This document shows positions 36,925 through 44,929 of a stretch of DNA of 64,000 bases, piece after piece. The notes beneath the pieces are model-generated. The model was not told where the DNA came from. It saw only the letters and a list, made by a program, of their open reading frames with translations, and did no database searches. The stretch is from Anaerovirgula multivorans. GTDB taxonomy: Bacteria; Bacillota; Clostridia; Peptostreptococcales; Natronincolaceae. Each line of letters begins with the position of its first letter. Within the stretch, counting starts at the first letter, position 1. The DNA lies in the NCBI RefSeq assembly GCF_900188145.1, contig NZ_FZOJ01000001.1, forward strand, positions 124,001-188,000, given 5' to 3'. Position numbers and translations under genes: made by a program.

Positions 36925-36952
36925 CCTAAAATTTTTATAAGGTTGACTAATT
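36916..36952 (-). promoter_or_regulatory. BirA operator 2 (over the -35 box)
   Basis: AATTGTCAACC and GGTTGACTAATT form an inverted repeat with a 14-bp gap. It covers the -35 region, so binding would block RNA polymerase. Confidence 0.8.
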
Positions 36953-36966
36953 GCAAATAAATAAAG

Positions 36967-37083
36967 CCTACCCTCCATGGTTAGGCTCTAAGCTTCTCTT
37001 CTATATCCTCATCTTTTTACTATAACCGGAAAACCGCAGTTATGGTACGGTTCACCGCAACGGGTATAACAGCGGTTTTTTTG
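36967..37083. terminator. Hairpins upstream of the biotin promoter, terminator-like
   Basis: One short hairpin lies at 36971-36992 (GCCTAnCC type). A larger one has AAACCGC at 37031-37037 pairing with GCGGTTT at 37072-37078, with T runs on both strands. The larger one can end minus-strand transcription from 37134 and would also stop plus-strand readthrough. Confidence 0.7.
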
Positions 37084-37133
37084 TAGCTTCTAGATTACTT
37101 CTATTTGTTTTTTGAGTTACAGAACAAATCTAT

Positions 37134-37523
37134 TTAACATTGCATAGTTAATTCATCAATTAACCTATCCAAATCCTCATCCTTACCTTTAAAGTACTCC
37201 AACCACATACGTTCTCTATGTCCAACATAATAAATATAAGGATAACTATTTTTATTTGAATTTATAAATTGCTCACGATCATTATTATACTCCTTTATTC
37301 CATCTATCTTAGCTTGTACATATAGTTTTAGTATATGAATTGGAATGTTATTTAAACTTCCTCTTAACTTGTCGCCTGCAGCTCTACATCCATAGTCATA
37401 GTGCTGTTCATTCCCGTCACCTGCCTTTGCTTCGCCGGCTGATTCTATCCATTTCCGTCTTAAGGCAGGAGTCGTCCGGACTCCAGCAGATGAAGCCAAC
37501 ACGGGGATAGGGACAGCCTTCAC
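37134..37523 (-). pseudogene. Composite ORF, probable gene remnant
   Basis: 129-codon frame. The first 50 residues lie antisense or out of frame to the small protein at 37417-37620 and look unnatural. The rest (from about LRGSLNNIPIHILKLYV to YYVGHRERMWLEYFKGKDED) is protein-like and AT-rich, perhaps the C-terminal piece of a lost gene. No family recognised, no ribosome site. Confidence 0.35.
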
Positions 37524-37620
37524 AACAGTCGGAATCTTTTGGAGGCGGTGTGGTATACTTTTTCGGCGGATCGTTTACCTCGGCACCTGTTTTTTCTTCT
37601 GCGTTTACATCATGCTTCAT
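37417..37620 (-). CDS. Small Cys-containing protein of an accessory island
   Basis: 67 aa with a strong AAGGAG site upstream. The N-terminal half is Pro/Lys rich (PPKKYTTPPPKDSD), and the C-terminal half has a four-Cys pattern CCEGCPYPRVGFIC with a further Cys in DDSCLKTEMDRI, perhaps binding metal. The base composition is richer in G+C than its surroundings, suggesting transfer. Small proteins of this kind are common on Clostridial conjugative elements, which is only an impression. Confidence 0.5.
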   Translation of the reverse strand: MKHDVNAEEKTGAEVNDPPKKYTTPPPKDSDCCEGCPYPRVGFICWSPDDSCLKTEMDRISRRSKGR

Positions 37621-37644
37621 GATTCAGCTCCTTTCTCGGAAAAG

Positions 37645-37685
37645 CAAAAAAGGTGCTGCCTTTTTTGTAAGACAACGCCTTTTTA
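37645..37685 (-). terminator. Terminator between two island ORFs
   Basis: On the minus strand a 14-bp stem with G-U pairs (AAAGGCGTTGTCTT with AAGGCAGCACCTTT) is followed by a T run. Confidence 0.7.
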
Positions 37686-37707
37686 GTATTTTATTTTCTC
37701 GTATGAG

Positions 37708-37971
37708 TCACAGCATCTGCTGGCCTGTTTGGGGATTGGAGTATTCTAATACCATCTCATTTTCGTTACGGCGGATGATACCGTAGGGAGTAATGTACGC
37801 TTGTTCTTCCGGCAACATGGTCGGATCTAACGGAGAAAAATAAGTTATCTGCACAATAGGATCATTGGCAGGAATCTGATAGCATTTCAGGAATGCTTGC
37901 CTAGCATAGTCCTCCAATGCAGTTAATTCTGGATAAAAATCATAGCAGTCAAGGTTTTGAGTCAAATCCAA
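37708..37971 (-). CDS. Hypothetical protein, probably 5'-truncated
   Basis: 87 codons, no ATG and no ribosome site: the frame opens after a stop at 37977-37975, with a TTG at 37971. The protein (YPELTALEDYARQAFLKCY, ITYFSPLDPTMLPEEQAYI, YGIIRRNENEMVLEYSN) looks real and unlike its AT-rich neighbours. Its left end coincides with the start of the zinc-ribbon ORF on the other strand, which suggests a recombination junction cut both genes. No family recognised. Confidence 0.45.
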   Translation of the reverse strand: MDLTQNLDCYDFYPELTALEDYARQAFLKCYQIPANDPIVQITYFSPLDPTMLPEEQAYITPYGIIRRNENEMVLEYSNPQTGQQML

Positions 37972-38202
37972 CAGCTAATCCATATTCGTCCGGGCAGCAA
38001 TTGTGTGGAATTTATCTGTACTAAATGCAATTATTCTTTGTGGGTTCCTAGATTTATTGTCCATCAGCTTGAAGAAGATAATATTTTTGATGACCTTGAC
38101 CAATCTGTTCCACCTCAACCTTTTTGTCAGAAATGTGATGATACCATGACTCCTGTTTCTTATACTGGTATTCGTGGCATAAAATATGAATTTAAAAAGT
38201 AA
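37957..38202 (+). CDS. Zinc-ribbon protein, probably 5'-truncated
   Basis: 81 codons from a TTG. CTKC (residue 20) and CQKC (residue 57) form a two-knuckle zinc ribbon, with YSLWVPRFIV between. Small proteins with this layout are common in Clostridia and of unknown function. The first 14 residues lie in the junction with the accessory island, so the native start seems lost. It stays in frame to a natural stop before a terminator. Confidence 0.5.
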   Translation: MSQIQQLIHIRPGSNCVEFICTKCNYSLWVPRFIVHQLEEDNIFDDLDQSVPPQPFCQKCDDTMTPVSYTGIRGIKYEFKK

Positions 38203-38296
38203 TCTACCTACAAAATCCCTTATTTTTAAAGTCATTCCCCAATGGCCTTTTTGTTGTTCCCAGAAATATCTATCCATTATATGAACCATCCTTTTT

Positions 38297-38366
38297 TATA
38301 TAATAGGAAAAGTAGAACTTTCCTATTATATAAAAATAGCTCCAGTCAATTTAATTGACCAGAGCC
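38297..38366. terminator. Two terminators between convergent genes
   Basis: A perfect 14-bp hairpin (TATATAATAGGAAA arm) at 38297-38333 and a second hairpin at 38337-38366. The second ends lysR transcripts (minus, followed by TATTTTTATA), and the first can serve either strand. Confidence 0.75.
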
Positions 38367-38397
38367 TTATTTCAATGTTTGTTATTAAATGCAACTT

Positions 38398-39297
38398 CTA
38401 TTTAATCATATCCTTATCATACTTATTTAAAAAATAATTCATAAATAATTTCATAGTATGATTTATTTTAGTATCTTTTTTTACTAAAAAACCAATATCC
38501 CAGAAAGCAGTAGGAATAGTAATAGGAATACTGATTATTTCATTATAAGTTTCTATATGGGTTAAGGAATTTACAAAAATAAATATGCCTTTATTTAATG
38601 TTACAAAATCATATACTATCTTTAAATCATGACTACATCTACTATAAATATCTGGATTAAAGCCTGCTTTCTTAAAATGCTCCATTACTACTAACTGCAT
38701 ACGAAATGTATCATCTAATAAAATAAGTTTTTGATTTTTAAGATCTTTAAAATCTATAGTGCGTTTATAAGCAATAGGATGATTTTTATTAACTACTGCT
38801 ACCAAATCATCTTTTATCAAACTATAGAAGGAAAAGTCTATTTTATTTCTAGGATTAACCGTAAATGCTATATCAAGACATCCGTTTAGTATATTTGCTT
38901 CACAGGAAGTGTCTGAGTATTCAGATATAAGAATATCTATTCCTAGACATTCTTTGCTCTGTTCTAGCACCTCCCTTGCCCCCAATACTTGGAGTGTTCC
39001 AGGAGAAAAACCTACTTTTAACTTCCTTTTTTCAGCTTTTACTTTATTGTTAATATCCTCTACAAAATCATCAAATTGTTTTATTAAATCTTCTGCCCTT
39101 GAGTAAATATATTTGCCTAATTCAGTAGGTGTTACGCCTCTAGAATTTCTATCAAATAGTGGTGCTCCTATTTCCTTCTCAAAATTACTAATAATCCTAC
39201 TAAGGGCCTGCTGTGTTATAAATAACTCCTTTGCAGATTTTGTTAAGTTTTTATTTTTATATACTTTTATGAAGCATTTTAAATCAGTTGTATCCAT
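38398..39297 (-). CDS. LysR family transcriptional regulator
   Basis: 299 aa. Residues 1-60 hold the LysR winged HTH (LKCFIKVYKNKNLTKSAKEL, FITQQALSRIISNFEKEIG, LFDRNSRGVTPTELG). A periplasmic-binding-type ligand domain follows. It has no divergent neighbour; the lipoproteins, alcohol dehydrogenase and ene-reductase upstream on the same strand are candidates for control, but this is only proximity. A perfect palindrome, GTGACAATGTCAC, sits 100 bp upstream (39399-39411). Confidence 0.9.
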   Translation of the reverse strand: MDTTDLKCFIKVYKNKNLTKSAKELFITQQALSRIISNFEKEIGAPLFDRNSRGVTPTELGKYIYSRAEDLIKQFDDFVEDINNKVKAEKRKLKVGFSPGTLQVLGAREVLEQSKECLGIDILISEYSDTSCEANILNGCLDIAFTVNPRNKIDFSFYSLIKDDLVAVVNKNHPIAYKRTIDFKDLKNQKLILLDDTFRMQLVVMEHFKKAGFNPDIYSRCSHDLKIVYDFVTLNKGIFIFVNSLTHIETYNEIISIPITIPTAFWDIGFLVKKDTKINHTMKLFMNYFLNKYDKDMIK

Positions 39298-39573
39298 AAT
39301 ATCACTCCATATACTAAAGGAACTTGTACCATATATATATTATACAATACAAGTCCTTGCGAATACAAATACTTGATAAATTAGAGTGTTATTAACTTGT
39401 GACAATGTCACCTTTTTACCTAATTTAATATTATTTAAAATCGTGTCATTTAATATGGGAGATATGCTTACTTAAGTTGATTTTCATAGCTATCCTGATT
39501 GTTGCGACAGACTTTAATAATATGATACGTATGAAATCTCTATCTTCAGATCAGGCCAGTCTAGACTAGAGAT
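39298..39573. other. Gap upstream of lysR
   Basis: No gene seen. It contains the 13-bp palindrome GTGACAATGTCAC at 39399-39411, a possible operator. Confidence 0.5.
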
Positions 39574-39618
39574 AAAAAAACTCCTAAAATAACTTTCTTT
39601 TTGTTATTATAGGAGTTT
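39574..39618 (-). terminator. Terminator of the FMN-binding lipoprotein gene
   Basis: 16-bp stem with one mismatch (39578-39593 with 39603-39618); the minus strand then has a T run of seven. Confidence 0.85.
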
Positions 39619-39665
39619 GAATTTTAATAAGAAATAGAATCTAAAGGTATATTTAGAATTATATT

Positions 39666-40265
39666 CTAGTAGTATTTTTCTGTATGATATTCAAATAATG
39701 CATGTAATATAGTTAAAGTATTATCAACAGATACTGTTGCACCAGTATAAGCATCTACAAAATCATACATATTACCATTTCTTTCTACCTGATCAGCATC
39801 TTTAATATCTTTTAGAGTTGTCATAGCATCAATCTCTGCTTTACTCTTATAAATCAAATATGGCAGAAATTCTTTCTCTATCATCTCATAGGTCATTCCG
39901 TTTTCAGGATTAACAGCACTGTCTCCCCAAAATTGGAATTCTATATCTCTTATTGTCGCTTCTTGAGCACTGTCATTATTATTGTTGATCTCAACATATA
40001 ATAGGTGTTGATAATTAGCAGATGCTGCTCTGCAACTGCAGGATAAATAGCTTATTTGATACTTCGTATAGTTATCCATCTGATACTCAAATAATATAAC
40101 AGCTGCATACTCTTCTGCACTTCCATGTTTAATATGTTGATAGGGAATAATTCTGCTATCATTAAAATTAGGATATTCCTTAGAATTGCTTGTAGGTGCC
40201 GCTTGGCAGCCAACAAATAACATGACAGTAATTAGCAATAAAGATAAAATTCTAAGTCTTCTCAT
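39666..40265 (-). CDS. Lipoprotein with FMN-binding-like motif
   Basis: 199 aa. The lipobox is FVGC at about residue 20. The C-terminal segment FVDAYTGATVSVDNTLTILHAL matches the D-x-(S/T)GAT pattern that carries covalent FMN in extracellular redox proteins (FMN_bind, like RnfG/NqrC and Pplo-type lipoproteins). The middle has CSC near residue 77. It lies 18 bp after a rhodanese-like lipoprotein gene, so both may act in electron or sulfur chemistry outside the membrane. Covalent flavin is predicted, not shown. Confidence 0.65.
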   Translation of the reverse strand: MRRLRILSLLLITVMLFVGCQAAPTSNSKEYPNFNDSRIIPYQHIKHGSAEEYAAVILFEYQMDNYTKYQISYLSCSCRAASANYQHLLYVEINNNNDSAQEATIRDIEFQFWGDSAVNPENGMTYEMIEKEFLPYLIYKSKAEIDAMTTLKDIKDADQVERNGNMYDFVDAYTGATVSVDNTLTILHALFEYHTEKYY

Positions 40266-40283
40266 AATACATGTCCCCCATTT

Positions 40284-40988
40284 CTAATATGATGTCTTTT
40301 TATTCAATTGATTAAAATCTATCAGGCGATAGTTTAATCTATGAAGAGCATTGTACTCTTTCGCATTGTTTTCTCCATATGAAACTTTCACATGAACTTT
40401 TCGATTCCCATTATATTGCCAGAATCCTCCAATATTATAGAGTTTCTCTGGATCATATCCTAATTCAATCAATAACGTTCTTGTAAAGCTAGCATAACCG
40501 CCGCCGCCGCACATTAGGAAAATTGCTTTATCTTCTGGAAACAGATCTTTAATAATCATTTCTGATTCTTCATAGTTTGGTTGAATCGTATCAATAATTC
40601 CATCAGCATCCCATGTTAAAGTAAATAATGTAGACCCACTATATTGGGAAGCGGCAACTTCCGGTGGTAATCCAGTTAGGTTTGCCAAATACGGGTAAGG
40701 AACTACTTGAAATCCTTCAACAGTTCCAGATAATACTGGATCTCCCCCAATTTTATCGTAATCACCTGGATCTACAAGCATTCTAACATCAATGTAAGCT
40801 ACATCATCTCTACCTAACCAATCATCAATAGTACCAATATTGATATTTCCATCCACACCAAACTGACTTCCTGCATCTACAGAAGCTTTTGGCAATGCCC
40901 TTGTCTGTTGAACACTGACTTCATTACTGCATGCTGATAGCATCATAAATAAAGTGATAACTATAAAACAGCCTATAAACTTTTTCAT
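40284..40988 (-). CDS. Rhodanese-like lipoprotein
   Basis: 234 aa from the ATG at 40988 (TAAGGAGGAAAAAG upstream). The lipobox is LSAC. The rhodanese fold shows in VAYIDVRMLVDPGDY and the active-site loop LMCGGGGYASFTRTLLIELGY followed by YNIGGFWQYNG. Rhodaneses move sulfane sulfur through the loop Cys. The glycine-rich loop differs from the common CxxGxR form. Probable two-gene operon with the FMN-binding lipoprotein. Confidence 0.8.
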   Translation of the reverse strand: MKKFIGCFIVITLFMMLSACSNEVSVQQTRALPKASVDAGSQFGVDGNINIGTIDDWLGRDDVAYIDVRMLVDPGDYDKIGGDPVLSGTVEGFQVVPYPYLANLTGLPPEVAASQYSGSTLFTLTWDADGIIDTIQPNYEESEMIIKDLFPEDKAIFLMCGGGGYASFTRTLLIELGYDPEKLYNIGGFWQYNGNRKVHVKVSYGENNAKEYNALHRLNYRLIDFNQLNKKTSY

Positions 40989-41076
40989 TTCTTTTTCCTC
41001 CTTAACAGTCATTATGGATATCCTCCAGGATTTTTAAATAATTATAAAACTGCTTCCTGACATCTTCATAAAAAGT

Positions 41077-41194
41077 AATTCAATTAGGGCTTTGTCCGTC
41101 ATTCAACAGTTTCAGTGGGAGATTGAACTCCCACTGAAAAAATTAAGTGGAATCCGCCGCCTATAGAGGCGGTGTACATCTTAATTTAGCTATA
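41077..41194. repeat. 118-bp structured repeat, copy A
   Basis: Gapless match of about 93% to 57712-57829. It contains a small GGGC hairpin, a long hairpin (TTTCAGTGGGAG with CTCCCACTGAAA) and a third (CCGCCT-ATAG-AGGCGG) enclosed by AATTAAG/CTTAATT. Its right end forms the last codons and stop of the alcohol dehydrogenase gene. Confidence 0.85.
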
Positions 41195-42331
41195 ATTATC
41201 GTACATGTTTTCAAGTATGGTTGTAACTTCCTCTTTAGATAATTGTCTTGGTATAAAGTTAAAGCAAGCATCATCAATAACCATATCTGCTGTACTAATT
41301 AGTTCATCTTTTGATATTTCTAATTCCTTTAAGGATTTAATGTTTATCTCTTTAGCAAATTTTCTTATTTCTGTAGCTACTATCTCTCCAATTTCCACTT
41401 CTGTTTCTTTTCCAATAAAAGCAATTCCCATAGCTTCTCCTACAATTTTTACTTTTTCTGCATTTATATCAGCTGCATATTTCATCACTTCAGGTAATGC
41501 AAGAGCACAAACAATACCATGGGTAATGTGGAATTTAGCACCCACTGCATGAGCTATAGCATGACCTAAATGCACTAAGGAATCATTAAAGGCAATACCA
41601 GCAAAATTACTTGCTAATAGGAGATTTTTTCTTGCTTCAATGTTTTTACCATCATCTATAGCTATTGATAGATAGGTTTTTACTTTTTTTATTGAATCCA
41701 CTGCAAGCAGTTCAGACTTTGGATTTGGAAACTTTGCTGTAATTGCTTCTGCTGCATGTGCAAGCGTATCCATACCAGTATAGGCTGTTATATCAGCAGG
41801 AACCGTTATAGTAGCTTCTGGATCTAAGATGCCTAAAGTAGCATTACATATAACTGAGTTTTTAACATTATTAATTGTGTCAGTTACTACACCTATAGAT
41901 GTACTTTCACTTCCTGTTCCAGCAGTTGTTACAACCATTACTACAGGTACTCCTGGATTATAGAAAGGATTTCCAAAATATTGATTTATTGGGGTTGGAT
42001 TATTAACTAATACGTTGATGGCTTTTGCTGCATCCATCGGGCTTCCACCACCTATAGCAACGATTCCATTTATTTTTTCTGCCTTAGCTAGTTCTCCACC
42101 TTCATTTATAATATAGTCAGGTGGATCAGACACTACTTTATTAAACTCTACAATTTCCAAACCTGCTTCTAATAAACTTTTTTTTGCTGTAGCATAAAAT
42201 TCTTGCTTTTCAACCGTTTCATCTGACACTATCATAATCTTGCTACAACCAAGATTTTTAACTTCTTCACCTAATAAATTAATTGTTCCACTTCCATAGA
42301 TTATTGGACATGTTTGTGCATATTTTCCCAT
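41186..42331 (-). CDS. Iron-containing alcohol dehydrogenase
   Basis: 381 aa. Group III NAD(P)-dependent alcohol dehydrogenase. The dinucleotide site is GIVAIGGGSPMDAAKAI; TTAGTGSESTS follows; metal ligands are expected from DTLAHAAEA, HLGHAIAHAVGAKFHITHG. Full length. It lies 23 bp after an ene-reductase gene, and such pairs interconvert unsaturated alcohols, aldehydes or ketones; the substrate is unknown. The last residues and the stop fall in a repeat. Confidence 0.93.
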   Translation of the reverse strand: MGKYAQTCPIIYGSGTINLLGEEVKNLGCSKIMIVSDETVEKQEFYATAKKSLLEAGLEIVEFNKVVSDPPDYIINEGGELAKAEKINGIVAIGGGSPMDAAKAINVLVNNPTPINQYFGNPFYNPGVPVVMVVTTAGTGSESTSIGVVTDTINNVKNSVICNATLGILDPEATITVPADITAYTGMDTLAHAAEAITAKFPNPKSELLAVDSIKKVKTYLSIAIDDGKNIEARKNLLLASNFAGIAFNDSLVHLGHAIAHAVGAKFHITHGIVCALALPEVMKYAADINAEKVKIVGEAMGIAFIGKETEVEIGEIVATEIRKFAKEINIKSLKELEISKDELISTADMVIDDACFNFIPRQLSKEEVTTILENMYDNYS

Positions 42332-42354
42332 TTCTTCTTTCCCCCTTTTATAAT

Positions 42355-44322
42355 TTATAAAGTAAATGCATTTACATATCCTGCTTCTATTGCATCTCTT
42401 ATTTTTCCAACTTTTTTAGCATCGCCAAGCAGTTTAACATTTTCAAAGTTTGATTTTATTTCAGCTACTAATTCATCATTAGATTGTGTACCAATAGAAA
42501 TAACAATATTATCAAAGTTAAATTCTTTCTTTTCCCCACCTTCCATGACTTCAAAAATTACATTGCCATCTTTTATACTAGTCAATTTATGTTTTGGATA
42601 TATCTGTACACCTAATTTTTCGATATGTCCCATTACATCTATAAGGTTTTGGAAATATAATCCTGGCCCTATATTATCAGCCATTTCAAAGATGCTTACT
42701 TCATTACCATCTTCAGCTAATAAATGAGCTGTCTCTATACCTGTCATTCCAGAACCAATTACGGCAACTTTTTTACCTATTAGTTCTTTATTTCCACTTA
42801 ATATGTCAATACTTGATAAAACTTCGTCACCATCAATTCCTGAAATAGATTTTGGTAGGACTGGATTTGAACCATGTGCAATAAATACTGCATAAGGATC
42901 TAATGCTTTTAGTTCTTCTATAGTGGCAGGGGTATTTAATCTTATTTCTACTCCTAATTTTTCCACCTGCACTCTCAAATAGTCTATTAACCAATTGATT
43001 TTGTCTTTTTTAGGTGGCTTATTAGCATATTGTAATTGACCACCTATTTTGTCGTTTTTTTCGAAAACTATAGGTTTATATTTTCGCTTTGCTAAAATTC
43101 TTGCCGCTTCTAAACCTGCAGGACCTGCTCCTATTATCGCTACAGTTTTTCCTTCGCCATCTTCCCTTAAATTACTGTATTCTAATTCTTTTCCAGCTTC
43201 TATATTGATACCGCATTGACATGGTGTTGAGGTCATATCAGTTGAACTCAATGTTTCCATACAGTGAAGACAGGATATACACTTTCTAATTTCATCAGTT
43301 CTACCTTCTTTTGCTTTACTAGACCATTCAGCATCAGCATAATGCTGTCTGGCAGAACCTACAAAGTCAACTTTTCCTTCTGCTAAGATTTGTTCTGCAT
43401 ATTCAGGGTCTCTAATAACAGCAACACCTATTACTGATATATTTACTGATTTTTTTATAGTTTCAGACAAATGAATTTTCCATCCTTGTTGAAAAGAGGA
43501 GGGTTCCCAAGCAACATTCATACTTTCATAAATTCCAGAACTTACATCTAGTGCATCTACCCCTAGTGCCTCTAGTCTCTTAGCTATCTTGACACTATCC
43601 TCAAGCTGAAGTCCTTTTCCTGGTAATCCTATAACTCCTAAAAATTCGTCTACAGACAATCTAACTAATAAAGGATAATCCTTACCACACCGTTCTCTTA
43701 TTCCAACAATTATTTCTTCTAAAAATCTCATTCTATTTTCAAAGCTTCCACCATACTTATCTGTTCTTTCATTGGTATATGGACTTAAAAATTCATTTAT
43801 TAGATATCCATGGGCTCCATGAACTTCAACACCATCTATTCCTGCTTCTTTGAGTCTTACTGCAGCTTGTATAAATCTTTCTACCATATCAGAAATTTCT
43901 TCTGTTGTCATAGTTGTTACTGGTTGATGTACAGCATTACATTCAATAGCACTTGGTGCAAGCATAGGTAAATTCTGATTAATAGCGCTTATACCTTGTC
44001 TTCCTGGATGGTATATTTGTACAACTATTTTACTGTGGTACTTATGGATCGCATCCGCCAGTTTCCTTAAGCCAAGTATGAACTTGTCGTGGGATACAGT
44101 TATTTGATGGGTATTACCTTTTCCTCTTAAATCTTCAACAATAGCACATTCTGTAATTATGGTTCCTATGCCGCCTTTTGCCCTTGCACTATAAAAGGCA
44201 ATATCTTCTTCTGATACAGTACCATCTGTATTTGCCAAATAATTTCCCATAGCTGTCATCACAATTCTATTTTTTGTTTCCATTGTTCCAATTTTACCCT
44301 GCGAAAATAAATTTTTTAACAC
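42355..44322 (-). CDS. Old yellow enzyme family NADH:flavin oxidoreductase (2-enoate reductase-like)
   Basis: 655 aa from a GTG at 44322 with AAGGAGGCG upstream; the longer frame to 44370 has no such site. Residues 1-330 form the FMN TIM barrel (MTAMGNYLA, QIYHPGRQG, GVEVHGAHGYLINEFLSPYTNERTDKYGGSFENR). The [4Fe-4S] motif CISCLHCMETLSS, with a later Cys, is near 345. The C-terminal half binds FAD and NADH (IIGAGPAGLEAARILA, VIGSGMTGIETAHLLA). It reduces activated C=C bonds. Operon with the alcohol dehydrogenase. Confidence 0.93.
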   Translation of the reverse strand: MLKNLFSQGKIGTMETKNRIVMTAMGNYLANTDGTVSEEDIAFYSARAKGGIGTIITECAIVEDLRGKGNTHQITVSHDKFILGLRKLADAIHKYHSKIVVQIYHPGRQGISAINQNLPMLAPSAIECNAVHQPVTTMTTEEISDMVERFIQAAVRLKEAGIDGVEVHGAHGYLINEFLSPYTNERTDKYGGSFENRMRFLEEIIVGIRERCGKDYPLLVRLSVDEFLGVIGLPGKGLQLEDSVKIAKRLEALGVDALDVSSGIYESMNVAWEPSSFQQGWKIHLSETIKKSVNISVIGVAVIRDPEYAEQILAEGKVDFVGSARQHYADAEWSSKAKEGRTDEIRKCISCLHCMETLSSTDMTSTPCQCGINIEAGKELEYSNLREDGEGKTVAIIGAGPAGLEAARILAKRKYKPIVFEKNDKIGGQLQYANKPPKKDKINWLIDYLRVQVEKLGVEIRLNTPATIEELKALDPYAVFIAHGSNPVLPKSISGIDGDEVLSSIDILSGNKELIGKKVAVIGSGMTGIETAHLLAEDGNEVSIFEMADNIGPGLYFQNLIDVMGHIEKLGVQIYPKHKLTSIKDGNVIFEVMEGGEKKEFNFDNIVISIGTQSNDELVAEIKSNFENVKLLGDAKKVGKIRDAIEAGYVNAFTL

Positions 44323-44593
44323 TTTAACGCCTCCTTTTAGTTTGAATACGTGCCTTTTATAAGCAAGCAATTATATTGTTTTTTTTTGACATAATTATTT
44401 ATAAGTATATGTTCTCTTGATTACTCACACTTTTATATTAGAATCCTTTTATCAATTTGTAAAACACCTAACTATTGTATTAGACACAACATTTTCAGAT
44501 AACGTTTTCATAATGTAGTTTTCAAACATCTTTTCAGATGAAAAGCATGTGATGTCACCTAATTTAGTACTAAGGGCAAATAAAAACACACCT
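44323..44593. other. Upstream region of the ene-reductase gene
   Basis: AT-rich; contains GTGATGTCAC at 44549-44558, similar to the palindrome near lysR. No gene seen. Confidence 0.45.
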
Positions 44594-44783
44594 TTACTTC
44601 AATAGAAATGCTAGAACATCCTGTACTTCTGGTGCAATATAATTTTCTTTCATGAATAGCTTCATGTTGGCTATCCCTTGTATAACTGAATAATATAAAA
44701 GAGATAGTTTATATGGATTTCCTGACTTAAATTCTCCCATCATTTGTCCTTCCTTAATCAATTCTACAGTATTCTACAGTATG
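44594..44783 (-). pseudogene. TetR regulator C-terminal fragment
   Basis: A minus-strand frame reads ELIKEGQMMGEFKSGNPYKL, LLYYSVIQGIANMKLFM and EVQDVLAFLLK before its stop. This is the last helix region of a TetR-type ligand domain. The HTH and first half are gone. Its broken end meets a 10-bp tandem duplication (ATTCTACAGT twice, 44761-44780) and then a recombinase remnant. Confidence 0.65.
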
Positions 44784-44809
44784 TCGTTAACTGGTTAGAT
44801 GAGATATAG
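44784..44809 (+). pseudogene. Recombinase 3'-end remnant before lexA
   Basis: The bases encode NWLDEI and a stop, matching the end FEWLDEI of the intact recombinase (19026). Similarity continues through the downstream bases. Confidence 0.7.
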
Positions 44810-44817
44810 AATTGTTT

Positions 44818-44831
44818 CGAACAAACGTTTG
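44818..44831. promoter_or_regulatory. SOS box (LexA operator)
   Basis: CGAACAAACGTTTG fits the Gram-positive LexA box CGAAC-N4-GTTYG, 100 bp before lexA and overlapping its -35 box. Confidence 0.9.
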
Positions 44832-44857
44832 ATAATCCTTAATACATATGATATACT
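44829..44857 (+). promoter_or_regulatory. lexA promoter
   Basis: TTGATA (44829-44834), 17 bp, TATACT (44852-44857). The -35 box shares bases with the SOS box, giving autorepression. Confidence 0.85.
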
Positions 44858-44871
44858 TAGTTTATAAAGAA

Positions 44872-44912
44872 AGATAAGACTAGATAAGAAACTAGATAAG
44901 AGAAAGATAAGA
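44872..44912 (+). repeat. Four AGATAAGA repeats in the lexA leader
   Basis: Copies begin at 44872, 44882, 44894 and 44905 (10, 12 and 11 bp apart), between the promoter and the ribosome site AAGGAG. Confidence 0.75.
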
Positions 44913-44929
44913 AAGGAGTCTTTATTTCT

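Noticed and set aside
41205..41552. 115-codon plus-strand frame inside the alcohol dehydrogenase gene
   Set aside because: Antisense shadow of a clear full-length enzyme; no ribosome site.
42314..42727. 137-codon plus-strand frame over the 3' end of the ene-reductase gene
   Set aside because: Antisense shadow with a Ser/Pro-rich, non-natural composition.
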